From: Pseudomonadota bacterium
GTDB lineage: Bacteria; Pseudomonadota; Gammaproteobacteria; Pseudomonadales; Oceanobacteraceae
Reading direction: 5' to 3'
Length of the DNA stretch: 5,335 nt
Assembly (NCBI GenBank): GCA_023399105.1
Contig: JAEWQT010000331.1
Span: 1 to 5,335, forward strand
The first letter of the stretch is position 1. The number at the start of each line of letters is the position of its first letter. The position numbers were made by a program, and so were the translations under genes. Under the pieces are notes generated by a model that made no database searches, was not told where the DNA came from, and saw only the letters and a program-made list of their open reading frames with translations. This document shows, one piece after another, positions 1 through 5,335 of this stretch.

Positions 1-891
1 GAAATCGGCAAACTTCACTTTCACAAAGGGCGCCAGCGCGGCGCTGTCACAGCCACTGCGTTCCAGCCGCTGCTGCCAGCGTTGCCATAAAGCGGGTAAC
101 TGCTGCAGACATTCTTCCGCGCTGTACAGGTCGCGGGCAAAAGTACATTCCACACTCACCGATTTGCGCACCCGCTCCTGGCTGAGCGGGCGGTGATCAA
201 TGCCGCGGCTGCGTTCGTACAGCAAGGCACCAGTACGACCAAAGGTGCGCACCAGTTCGGTTAATGGCCATTGCCGCACATCGGCACAGGTACGCAGTTT
301 GTACAGCGCCAGGCGTTTTTCCTGCGCCGGGCCGATGCCCGGAATCCGCACCAGCGGCAGCGCCGCCACAAAGGCATCCAGCTGTGCCGGTAACACCTCA
401 AACTGACCATCCGGTTTATTCCAGTCGGAGGCGATTTTGGCGAGAAACTTATTCGGTGCGATCCCAACAGAAACACTGATCCCCAGCTGCTGCTTAACCC
501 GGGCCCGGATCTGTTGCGCCAGAACGGCGGCATCCAGCGCCGGATCAATTTCCAGATAGGCTTCATCCACCGACACCTGCTCCAGCTGCACAGCGTATTC
601 CTGCAACAGCGCCATTAACTGCTGCGACACCTCGCGGTACAACGGCATGCGCCCCGGCACCAGCAGTAATGATGGGCACAACTTCAGCGCCTGCGCCGTG
701 GCCATGGCCGAGCGCACCCCGAAGCGCCGGGCCGGATAATTGCAGGTGGCAATCACGCCACGCTGGTCGGCACGCCCACCAATGGCGATGGGAATATCGC
801 GCAGCGCCGGGTTATCACGCATTTCCACGCTGGCAAAAAAACAATCGCAATCAATGTGCAGAACCGTGCGCTGCGGCAATGCTTGAGCCAT
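1..891 (-). CDS. dinB: DNA polymerase IV (DinB), C-terminus cut by window edge
   Basis: Y-family translesion DNA polymerase that copies past damaged bases with low fidelity during the SOS response. The 297 residues visible align end to end with E. coli DinB (351 aa), so about 55 residues of the little-finger domain lie outside the window. The palm motif IDCDCFFASVE (residues 13-23) gives the metal-binding Asp14 and the steric-gate Phe19. The motif SVDEAYLE (107-114) supplies the catalytic pair Asp109-Glu110; its second residue is Val where E. coli has Leu. NYPARRFGVRSAM (51-63) is the finger region. IPGIGP (183-188) is the thumb helix-hairpin-helix. RKSVSVE (242-248) opens the little finger. 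The ATG at 889-891 is preceded by GGAAG at 899-903 with 7 nt spacing. A LexA operator lies 30 nt upstream. The frame is open throughout with no sign of damage. Confidence 0.96.
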   Translation of the reverse strand, partial: MAQALPQRTVLHIDCDCFFASVEMRDNPALRDIPIAIGGRADQRGVIATCNYPARRFGVRSAMATAQALKLCPSLLLVPGRMPLYREVSQQLMALLQEYAVQLEQVSVDEAYLEIDPALDAAVLAQQIRARVKQQLGISVSVGIAPNKFLAKIASDWNKPDGQFEVLPAQLDAFVAALPLVRIPGIGPAQEKRLALYKLRTCADVRQWPLTELVRTFGRTGALLYERSRGIDHRPLSQERVRKSVSVECTFARDLYSAEECLQQLPALWQRWQQRLERSGCDSAALAPFVKVKFADF

Positions 892-904
892 CGGCTGTCT
901 TCCG

Positions 905-932
905 TTAACCTGTGACGCAAATACTGTATATT
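905..932 (+). promoter_or_regulatory. Candidate sigma-70 promoter for the hopJ-minCDE operon
   Basis: TTAACC (905-910) resembles a -35 box (4 of 6) and TATATT (927-932) a -10 box (5 of 6), with a 16-nt spacer. It would start transcription near 939 and give a leader of about 90 nt before the hopJ GTG. The -10 box falls inside the LexA operator. It is the best plus-strand candidate I see in the 138-nt intergenic region, but AT-rich LexA sites mimic -10 boxes, so this is only a prediction. Confidence 0.4.
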
Positions 933-941
933 TAAACAGCA
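922..941. promoter_or_regulatory. LexA (SOS) operator between dinB and hopJ-minCDE
   Basis: On the minus strand the site reads TGCTGTTTAAATATACAGTA. It has the CTG-N10-CAG core and differs from the gammaproteobacterial consensus TACTGTATATATATACAGTA at three positions. It starts 30 nt upstream of the dinB ATG, the usual place for the operator of this SOS gene. The box also overlaps a candidate plus-strand promoter facing hopJ-minCDE, so LexA could act on both sides. The match is seen directly; LexA binding is inferred from the known regulation of dinB. Confidence 0.9.
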
Positions 942-975
942 CTCTGCACAACACCCTGCACTCAGGCCTGACAGA

Positions 976-1013
976 ACCGGGCGCCGGTGTTAGCCTTGCC
1001 GGCTGTTGTTTTT
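976..1013 (+). other. GC-rich hairpins and T-rich run in the hopJ leader
   Basis: ACCGG-GCG-CCGGT (976-988) is a perfect 5-bp stem with a 3-nt loop. A competing pairing joins GCCGG (983-987) to CCGGC (999-1003), and AGCC (992-995) can pair with GGCT (1001-1004). The T-rich run GTTGTTTTTG follows at 1005-1014, just before the hopJ ribosome binding site. The arrangement resembles a weak terminator or attenuator in the operon leader. The stems are short, so a regulatory role is speculative. Confidence 0.25.
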
Positions 1014-1029
1014 GTAAAAGGATAAAACC

Positions 1030-1386
1030 GTGAGTTCTTTTGATCAGGCGCGTACCGATTTTCTGCAGGCCATCAACTCCGATCAGCACCTGTTTGCCAG
1101 CACCCTGGCTTTTATTGAACAGTGGTTTGACTTTACCCCGTCGGCCTTTATGAATGGCAGCGTGGCCAACCGCGCCGACCAGAACCAGGGCAGCTGCAAA
1201 GTATTCGCCCTGGCGCAAAGCCTGAATCTGAGCCAGCAACAGGCGCTGCAATGCTTTGGTGAGCATTCACGCGATGTGCTGGCCACGCCGGATGCCGACA
1301 ACCACCACAACCTGCGCCGGGTACTGCGCGAAGGCCTGGATAACATCACCTTCGACCACTTTCCGCTGCGCCGTAAGGATATCTGA
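1030..1386 (+). CDS. HopJ-family protein (PF08888-like), first gene of the min operon
   Basis: 118-residue protein that I recognise as the HopJ family, named after the Pseudomonas syringae type III effector HopJ1 but common in chromosomes of non-pathogenic marine gammaproteobacteria; its biochemical function is unknown to me. Family hallmarks are FTPSAFMNG (35-43), the Q-GSCKVFALAQ block (about 53-64), CFG (79-81), the DVLATP segment and the HHNLRRVLREG stretch near residues 97-107. No signal peptide or membrane segment is visible, so it is probably cytoplasmic. The start is GTG, preceded by AAAAGGA (1016-1022) with 7 nt spacing. Its TGA abuts the minC ATG with no gap, and the minC ribosome binding site lies within it, so it is almost certainly co-transcribed and probably translationally coupled with minC. 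No secretion-system gene is nearby, so an effector role is not supported here. Confidence 0.88.
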   Translation: MSSFDQARTDFLQAINSDQHLFASTLAFIEQWFDFTPSAFMNGSVANRADQNQGSCKVFALAQSLNLSQQQALQCFGEHSRDVLATPDADNHHNLRRVLREGLDNITFDHFPLRRKDI

Positions 1387-2046
1387 ATGGATCACGCCGT
1401 TGCGCTGAAAACCGCCATGGTGCCGCTGACCACACTGCAATTCAGCAGTACCGATCTGGCCGCCATTCACAGCGAACTGCAGCAAAAACAGGCCGAAGCA
1501 CCAGCCTTGTTCCGCCATCTGCCCTGCGCCCTCGATCTGCAGGACTTCAGCCCCGAACAACTGAATCTGGCCGAACTGCTGACCCTCTGCCGCAGTACCG
1601 GTTTGTTACCGGTGGCGGTGCGCAATGCCAACGCCGTCTGGGCACCGCAACTGGCCGAGCTGCAGCTGGCCGACCTTGGTCGTGGCCAAAGCCGCAGCAA
1701 TGCGCCGGTAGCCAACTGCCCGCCCCGTCAGGTCAAAATTCACAGCGGCAATGTGCGTTCCGGGCAGCAGCTGTATCACGATGGTGATCTGGTGCTGTTT
1801 GGCATGGTCAGCGCCGGTGCCGAAGTTCTGGCCACCGGTGATATCCATATTTACGGTGCCCTGCGCGGCCGGGCCCTGGCCGGGGTTAAAGGCGATGAAA
1901 ACGCCGTCATTGTATGCCAGCAATTTGATGCCGAACTGGTGGCCATTGCCGGTCAGTACCGGTTGTTTGAAGAACCCCACGAACTGCGCCAGCAACCCGT
2001 TGCCATCCGCCTGCAGGACGGCCGCTTGAACATCAACGGCGTTTGA
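1387..2046 (+). CDS. minC: Septum site-determining protein MinC
   Basis: Inhibitor of FtsZ assembly. MinD recruits it to the membrane, where it blocks division rings near the poles. At 219 residues it is close to the E. coli length (231). The N-terminal FtsZ-antagonising domain covers about residues 5-97. A variable linker (98-115) leads into the C-terminal beta-helix domain that dimerises and binds MinD and FtsZ. That domain shows VRSGQQ (123-128, the MinD-binding RSGQ loop), VSAGAEVLATGDIHIYG (141-157), RGRALAG (160-166) and AELVAIAGQY (182-191). AAGGA (1375-1379), within the upstream hopJ gene, lies 7 nt before the ATG. The gene ends with tandem in-frame stops TGA-TAA (2044-2049). It is the second gene of the hopJ-minC-minD-minE operon. 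Confidence 0.97.
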   Translation: MDHAVALKTAMVPLTTLQFSSTDLAAIHSELQQKQAEAPALFRHLPCALDLQDFSPEQLNLAELLTLCRSTGLLPVAVRNANAVWAPQLAELQLADLGRGQSRSNAPVANCPPRQVKIHSGNVRSGQQLYHDGDLVLFGMVSAGAEVLATGDIHIYGALRGRALAGVKGDENAVIVCQQFDAELVAIAGQYRLFEEPHELRQQPVAIRLQDGRLNINGV

Positions 2047-2088
2047 TAAATACTGCCGGCCACATTTGTTTTGCAGGGAAATACGGCT

Positions 2089-2895
2089 TTGGCAAAGATT
2101 ATTGTTGTCACCTCCGGCAAAGGCGGAGTCGGTAAAACCACCACCAGTGCAGCCTTCGCCGCCGCACTGGCCATGAAAGGCCACAAGACCGTTGTCATCG
2201 ATTTTGACGTGGGTTTACGCAACCTGGACTTAGTCATGGGTTGCGAGCGCCGTGTGGTTTACGACTTTGTTAACGTGGTGCAGGGTGAATCGTCCCTGAA
2301 GCAATCCCTGATCAAAGACAAACGCCTGCCTAATTTGTTTGTGCTGCCGGCCTCACAAACCCGCGATAAAGATGCGCTCAGTTTTGACGGCGTGGAAAAA
2401 GTTTTAAACGAACTGAGCACAGACTTTGACTACATCGTCTGCGACTCACCGGCCGGTATTGAACACGGCGCGCAAATGGCCCTGTATTTTGCTGACGAAG
2501 CCATTGTGGTCACCAATCCGGAAGTGTCATCCGTACGCGACTCTGACCGCATTATCGGCATTCTGCAGAGCAAATCGCGGCTGGCCGAACAGGGTAAAAG
2601 CGTTAAAGAACACCTGCTGTTAACCCGCTATAACGCTGACCGCGTCGCCCGTGGCGAAATGCTGTCGGTACAGGATGTGGAAGACATTCTGGCCATCCCG
2701 CTGCTGGGGGTTATTCCGGAATCGGAAGCGGTATTAAAAGCCTCGAACCAGGGCGTGCCGGTGGTACACGATGCTGACAGCGATGCCGGCCAGGCCTATG
2801 AAGACGCCGTGGCCCGTTATCTGGGTGAAGACCGCCCACACCGTTTTCTGGAGAAGCAGAAAAAAGGCTTCCTGAAGCGCGTATTCGGAGGCTGA
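2089..2895 (+). CDS. minD: Septum site-determining ATPase MinD
   Basis: Membrane-cycling ParA/MinD-type ATPase. The ATP-bound dimer sits on the inner membrane, recruits MinC and is displaced when MinE stimulates hydrolysis. Of 268 residues (E. coli 270), KGGVGKTT (11-18) is the deviant Walker A motif with signature Lys11 and Lys16. [10 protein letters not shown] (38-47) is the switch I region and [10 protein letters not shown] (115-124) the Walker B/switch II region. The C-terminal amphipathic membrane-targeting helix is intact, ending [11 protein letters not shown] (258-268). I chose the TTG at 2089 as start because AGGGAA (2075-2080) lies 8 nt before it and the protein then begins (M)[12 protein letters not shown], like other MinD proteins. 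An in-frame TTG at 2071 would add six non-conserved residues and place the ribosome binding site inside the gene. The gap to minC is 42 nt. Confidence 0.97.
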   Translation: MAKIIVVTSGKGGVGKTTTSAAFAAALAMKGHKTVVIDFDVGLRNLDLVMGCERRVVYDFVNVVQGESSLKQSLIKDKRLPNLFVLPASQTRDKDALSFDGVEKVLNELSTDFDYIVCDSPAGIEHGAQMALYFADEAIVVTNPEVSSVRDSDRIIGILQSKSRLAEQGKSVKEHLLLTRYNADRVARGEMLSVQDVEDILAIPLLGVIPESEAVLKASNQGVPVVHDADSDAGQAYEDAVARYLGEDRPHRFLEKQKKGFLKRVFGG

Positions 2896-2896
2896 T

Positions 2897-3148
2897 ATGA
2901 GTTTAATGGACTATTTCCGCAAGGAACAAAAGACCACCGCCAGCGTGGCCAAAGAGCGTCTGCAGATTCTGGTCGCCCACGACCGCGCGCGCAGCAGTGC
3001 CCCCGATTATCTGCCGCAACTGCAGCAGGAAATTCTGGCCGTGGTACGCAAGTACGTGGTGATTGGTGAAGACGATTTAAGCGTGCATCTGGAACAGCAA
3101 GGCACCACCTCGGTGCTGGAATTGAACGTTACCCTGCCTGATCGCTGA
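2897..3148 (+). CDS. minE: Cell division topological specificity factor MinE
   Basis: Activates the MinD ATPase and drives pole-to-pole oscillation, confining MinC inhibition to the poles. At 83 residues it is near the E. coli length (88). The N-terminal amphipathic start MSLMDYFRK (1-9) is the membrane-binding segment. [10 protein letters not shown] (18-27) is the contact helix for MinD and includes the conserved Arg21. [17 protein letters not shown] (38-54) and the closing strand VLELNVTLP (73-81) form the dimeric topological-specificity domain. The ATG lies 1 nt after the minD stop. Its strong ribosome binding site CGGAGG (2886-2891), 5 nt upstream, sits in the last codons of minD, which implies translational coupling. 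It is the last gene of the operon. Confidence 0.97.
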   Translation: MSLMDYFRKEQKTTASVAKERLQILVAHDRARSSAPDYLPQLQQEILAVVRKYVVIGEDDLSVHLEQQGTTSVLELNVTLPDR

Positions 3149-3154
3149 GGCATT

Positions 3155-3179
3155 GACCACGGGGGATCAGCCCGTGGTC
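3155..3179 (+). terminator. Inverted repeat after minE, possible operon terminator
   Basis: GACCACGGG (3155-3163) pairs perfectly with CCCGTGGTC (3171-3179) around a 7-nt loop, seven bases after the minE stop. The stem is strong, but no immediate U-tract follows; the first T-rich stretch is at 3194-3203. Termination may be weak, or the hairpin may mainly protect the mRNA 3' end. The pairing is certain and the function is inferred. Confidence 0.45.
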
Positions 3180-3185
3180 TATACT
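3180..3185 (+). promoter_or_regulatory. Candidate -10 box for the parvulin gene
   Basis: TATACT matches the sigma-70 -10 consensus at 5 of 6 positions and lies 34 nt before the gene's ATG. The only good -35-like box, TTGACC (3153-3158), is 21 nt away, longer than the usual 16-18, and the post-minE inverted repeat fills that spacer. It could be a weak or activator-dependent promoter; otherwise the gene depends on read-through from minE. Confidence 0.3.
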
Positions 3186-3219
3186 GCGTTCAGTTTTGTT
3201 TTTGCCGCCTGGAGACCGC

Positions 3220-3543
3220 ATGAGCACCATTGCCCTGCACCATATTCTGGTTAAAAGCCCGTTGCTCGCACAAGACATTTTGCGTGAACTGCAATTGGGG
3301 GCCGAGTTCGGGGATCTGGCCGCTGAATATTCCGCCTGCCCATCGGCCCGCCAGCAAGGTTTTGCCGGTTACCACGATACTGACAATCTGCCCACGGCTC
3401 TGGTGCAGGCGATATTCGGTCAGGGCGAACAGGCCATTGCCGGGCCGTATCAGGGGCCGGTACGCACCCAGTTTGGTTATCACATTGTGCGCAGCGCCGA
3501 CCAGGTACCGCGCCCTATGCTGTTCGACGAGCAGGCCGGCTAA
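3220..3543 (+). CDS. Parvulin-type peptidyl-prolyl cis-trans isomerase, PpiC-like
   Basis: Small single-domain rotamase of 107 residues, resembling E. coli PpiC (93 aa), which catalyses proline cis-trans isomerisation in the cytoplasm. Family features are LHHILVKSP (6-14), a helix ending LGAEFGDLAAEYSACPS (26-42) with Cys40 matching the parvulin active-site region, and the closing QFGYHIV (84-90) with the conserved His88. No signal peptide or membrane anchor is visible. The usual GGDLG turn is replaced by QQGFAG (45-50), and the usual active-site Met and Phe appear to be Leu57 and Leu61, so catalysis may be altered. A 17-residue tail follows the domain. I chose the ATG at 3220 because GGAG (3211-3214) lies 5 nt upstream; an in-frame TTG at 3196 lacks support. 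The stop overlaps the end of the convergent gene by 4 nt. Confidence 0.88.
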   Translation: MSTIALHHILVKSPLLAQDILRELQLGAEFGDLAAEYSACPSARQQGFAGYHDTDNLPTALVQAIFGQGEQAIAGPYQGPVRTQFGYHIVRSADQVPRPMLFDEQAG

Positions 3544-4001
3544 CAAGCGCTGCGCTGAGCCAGCCAGTGCTGCAACGCCGCAGCGGCTGACGGCTGATGG
3601 TACAGGGTTTCCTGCCATTGCACGGCCACGGCCAGAAACTCACAGCGCTGCTGTGGCAGACTTAACAACCAATGCTCGTCAGCCTGCGCTTCGTCATCGT
3701 CCGCCAACCAGGGCGACGGCGCCAGCCTGAACCAGCCCCGCTGCAGCATGCTGCCATCGTCCAGATAGTCCAGCCCATCGTATTCCCAGCCACTGTTCAG
3801 CTCGATTACGTCACGATCGCCGGGCTGAATCTGCACCACCGCAAACCCACGCGGGGCCGACAGAAAATCCCGCGCCACTTCATACACCAGCCAGTGCGGG
3901 CCTGTTGGGCCACTGTAGTAAAACGCCAGCCCGGCCTGCGGTTCTTCACTGGCCGCCGGCAAGCTGGAAACAGGCTGCAGAAAATCAGGCAATGGGGTCA
4001 T
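3540..4001 (-). CDS. Hypothetical protein overlapping the M42-like peptidase gene
   Basis: A 153-residue protein that I do not recognise. It has no clear signal peptide or membrane segment. It is rich in Trp and acidic residues, with an acidic stretch around 100-109 (ADDDEAQADE) and a central block VVQIQPGDRDVIELNSG (55-71) that looks like beta strands of a soluble fold. The ATG at 3999-4001 lies inside the end of the upstream peptidase gene (17-nt overlap) and has only a weak GGA-like ribosome binding site, so translation is probably coupled to the peptidase. The frame extends upstream to 4154, but that part lies opposite the conserved peptidase C-terminus and is low-complexity, so I reject it. 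The stop overlaps the convergent parvulin gene by 4 nt. Gene status rests on frame length, operon-like placement and protein-like composition. Confidence 0.7.
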   Translation of the reverse strand: MTPLPDFLQPVSSLPAASEEPQAGLAFYYSGPTGPHWLVYEVARDFLSAPRGFAVVQIQPGDRDVIELNSGWEYDGLDYLDDGSMLQRGWFRLAPSPWLADDDEAQADEHWLLSLPQQRCEFLAVAVQWQETLYHQPSAAAALQHWLAQRSAC

Positions 4002-5058
4002 AGGTCCAGAACGGATAGCGCAATCCGGCCATGGCACAGAGCACGCGTAAAAACGCATCACAGGCTTCAATGGCGGCACTTTCATCCATGGTGTGATAGC
4101 CGGTGGTGGGAATCTGCAGGGTGGTGCCATCCACCAGGCCGTTGGAAGCCGCAATAATGCGGCCCATTTCGGTACTGCCCAGCGATTTATGCGTGCCGTT
4201 ACGTTGGTTCTGCTCGCGGATATAATCGTCTTTAAAACTGTAACGGATACCCAGACGGCGACACTGATCGGCCAGCCGGTTGGTTAATTCAGCGTTAAAG
4301 GTGGCGTTGGCATCGCTGTGACGCAACACCAGCAATTGCTCGTTAGCCGCCGGCACATCCGGATAAGGGCTGGTATCCACCACCACCAGCTGGTTGGTGG
4401 AGCCACCGAAACGACGGAACCATTCCAGCAAATAGCGCCAGCTGCGGCCGGCCTCTTCCTGAGCGGTAAAAAACGCGGTGCCCTGAAAACCCAACTCAAA
4501 TAAGTACACCAGCATGGCGGCCGTAAGAACGTTATCCAGCTGACCCAGATAACGGCCCTGCTCGGTACGCAGCACATCACGGAACGCCACCGGCGTACCC
4601 GCCACCAGATGCTCCATACCGGATAATTCAAAAATCAGGTTGTTCCGGTGCGGACAAATATAAGCATGCTCAATATGACCGCGGCCACGGTAAGCGCCCG
4701 ACCAGGGTTCGTAAGCAAACACTTCCACGTCACCGAAACGGTCGACGATCATTTTCATCAGTTCTTCCGACACCGAATTACCGAGCAGATCGGAACGGCC
4801 ACCGGAAACAAAGGCGGCGTACTGAAATTCATTAGGGCCGGTGCAGACCAGGCCGTGGCGGTCAATGTGGGCTGAAAACATCAGGCTCATCGGGTCGTTG
4901 CCCTGCGCCACCAGCACGCCTTCATACCAGGTAACCTTAGCGCCCCGCTCCTCCAGCTCACGCTGCAGCACCCGGAAAAAAGAATGTTCTGCGCCGACCA
5001 CCGCCGGACTGCGCATCAGGCTTTTAAGAATATCGAGAAAAGCAGTACGGGGATTCAT
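3985..5058 (-). CDS. M42-like metallo-aminopeptidase (peptidase MH clan)
   Basis: A 357-residue dinuclear-metal exopeptidase of the M42 (glutamyl aminopeptidase/TET/FrvX) type, expected to trim N-terminal residues from peptides in the cytoplasm. The motifs appear in family order: AHIDRHG (63-69) with metal ligand His64; GQLDN (172-176) with bridging Asp175; AQEEAG (199-204) with catalytic Glu201 and ligand Glu202; VVDTSPYPD (226-234) with ligand Asp228; and GYHTMDE (320-326) with ligand His322. Residues about 70-165 correspond to the beta-rich inserted domain that mediates oligomerisation in M42 enzymes. No signal peptide is visible. The ATG at 5056-5058 has GGAG (5064-5067) 5 nt upstream. 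The sequence is divergent from classic M42 enzymes, so the substrate cannot be stated. The 3' end overlaps the next gene by 17 nt. Confidence 0.85.
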   Translation of the reverse strand: MNPRTAFLDILKSLMRSPAVVGAEHSFFRVLQRELEERGAKVTWYEGVLVAQGNDPMSLMFSAHIDRHGLVCTGPNEFQYAAFVSGGRSDLLGNSVSEELMKMIVDRFGDVEVFAYEPWSGAYRGRGHIEHAYICPHRNNLIFELSGMEHLVAGTPVAFRDVLRTEQGRYLGQLDNVLTAAMLVYLFELGFQGTAFFTAQEEAGRSWRYLLEWFRRFGGSTNQLVVVDTSPYPDVPAANEQLLVLRHSDANATFNAELTNRLADQCRRLGIRYSFKDDYIREQNQRNGTHKSLGSTEMGRIIAASNGLVDGTTLQIPTTGYHTMDESAAIEACDAFLRVLCAMAGLRYPFWTYDPIA

Positions 5059-5125
5059 GCAGGCTCCGCGGCAGAAAGAAAACAGGTCGGCGTTGGGGAT
5101 GAAACCACGTTAACCGGCAAAGAAA
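5059..5125 (-). other. Short upstream region of the peptidase gene, no clear promoter
   Basis: Between the terminator and the peptidase ATG there are only 67 nt. They hold the GGAG ribosome binding site (5064-5067), but I see no convincing -35/-10 pair on the minus strand. The peptidase gene may be read by leakage through the terminator or from a promoter unlike the sigma-70 consensus. Confidence 0.4.
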
Positions 5126-5148
5126 AAGAGGCGCCCGGGGCGCCTCTT
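5126..5148 (-). terminator. Rho-independent terminator for the gene at the right edge
   Basis: A perfect 10-bp stem, AAGAGGCGCC (5126-5135) with GGCGCCTCTT (5139-5148), encloses a 3-nt loop. Read on the minus strand, the hairpin runs directly into TTTTTCTTT (5119-5127 on the plus strand), a classic U-tract. It lies 15 nt beyond the stop of the minus-strand gene at 5163. The plus strand has no U-tract, so it acts leftward. It also separates that gene from the M42-like peptidase gene downstream. Confidence 0.9.
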
Positions 5149-5162
5149 GTGCAATTCAGGAA

Positions 5163-5333
5163 TCAGTCCTGATAATCGATATCGTAACCCAACAATTCAC
5201 GCAGGCGCGCCTGCTCCAGAATGCGCTCAGCGCGGCGGCGCTTCTTATCATAATCGGCACTGCGGCCACGGTTTTTGGCATTTCGGCTGCTGGGCTGATC
5301 GTCAATTTCGTCGTATTCGTCGTACAGGCTGGT
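5163..5333 (-). CDS. Small charged protein, N-terminus cut by window edge
   Basis: Only the C-terminal 56 residues are present; no start codon is visible, so the gene begins beyond the right edge. The visible part has an acidic N-side (YDEYDEIDD), a basic middle (YDKKRRRAERI) and a helical, acidic end (LRELLGYDIDYQD). This acidic-basic-helical layout resembles the small PA3496-type proteins of Pseudomonas and relatives, which have no established biochemical role that I know of; that assignment is tentative. The gene is backed by an open frame, protein-like charge patterning and the strong terminator 15 nt after its TGA. It could not be judged for signal peptide or full length. Confidence 0.65.
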   Translation of the reverse strand, partial: TSLYDEYDEIDDQPSSRNAKNRGRSADYDKKRRRAERILEQARLRELLGYDIDYQD

Positions 5334-5335
5334 TT

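Noticed and set aside
261..566. 101-residue minus-strand frame and short plus-strand frames within 200-908
   Set aside because: All lie within the continuous, well-conserved DinB reading frame on the minus strand.
1030..1386. Reading the HopJ-family gene as evidence of a type III secretion effector locus
   Set aside because: No secretion, chaperone or hrp-type genes are visible, and the family is widespread in non-pathogens; the min operon context points to a cellular role.
1606..2184. 192-residue minus-strand open frame opposite minC and the start of minD
   Set aside because: It lies antisense to clearly conserved MinC and MinD coding sequence, is Gly/Gln-rich in a shadow-like way, and matches no family I recognise.
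3230..3730. 166-residue plus-strand open frame overlapping the parvulin gene
   Set aside because: It is a frame-shifted reading of the parvulin gene that then runs antisense to the 153-residue gene; its Pro/Arg/Ala-rich composition is typical of spurious GC-rich frames.
4002..4154. Upstream extension of the 153-residue minus-strand gene
   Set aside because: This stretch is the conserved peptidase coding region read in another frame; the encoded residues are Pro/Trp-rich and the better start is the ATG at 3999-4001.
3672..4157. 161-residue plus-strand open frame
   Set aside because: It is antisense to the peptidase C-terminus and the coupled unknown gene, is rich in Arg, His and Trp, and has no ribosome binding site evidence.
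5126..5148. Reading the terminator as bidirectional
   Set aside because: The U-tract exists only for minus-strand transcription; the plus strand continues with GTGCAATTC.

Overview
This is ordinary-looking chromosomal sequence from a gammaproteobacterium. The Min proteins, the DinB and the small PpiC parvulin all read like gammaproteobacterial versions. The moderately GC-rich codon use and the HopJ-family gene next to minC suggest a marine Oceanospirillales or Pseudomonadales-type organism, but the exact group is an inference. There is no insertion sequence, phage gene, CRISPR array, tRNA or rRNA that I can support.

Layout. Positions 1-891 (minus strand) hold dinB, the translesion DNA polymerase IV, whose last 55 or so residues lie beyond the left edge. 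A divergent intergenic region (892-1029) carries a near-consensus LexA box. Rightward from it runs a tight operon: a HopJ-family gene (1030-1386), minC (1387-2046), minD (2089-2895) and minE (2897-3148). A GC-rich inverted repeat follows, and then a separate small parvulin-type peptidyl-prolyl isomerase gene (3220-3543). Converging on it from the right are two minus-strand genes that overlap each other: an M42-like metallo-aminopeptidase (3985-5058) and an unrecognised 153-residue protein (3540-4001). At the right edge is the C-terminal 56 residues of a small charged protein on the minus strand (5163-5333), followed by a strong intrinsic terminator (5126-5148).

How the genes work together. 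MinC, MinD and MinE form the complete oscillating system that keeps FtsZ rings away from the poles; all three are full length with their key motifs. DinB is a classic SOS gene and has the expected LexA operator. That operator also covers the best candidate promoter for the hopJ-minCDE operon, so DNA damage could affect both the error-prone polymerase and division-site placement. This possible SOS-Min link, and the co-transcription of hopJ with minCDE, are the most interesting points. The rest looks like housekeeping or poorly characterised core genome. I do not see a clearly new multi-gene system here.
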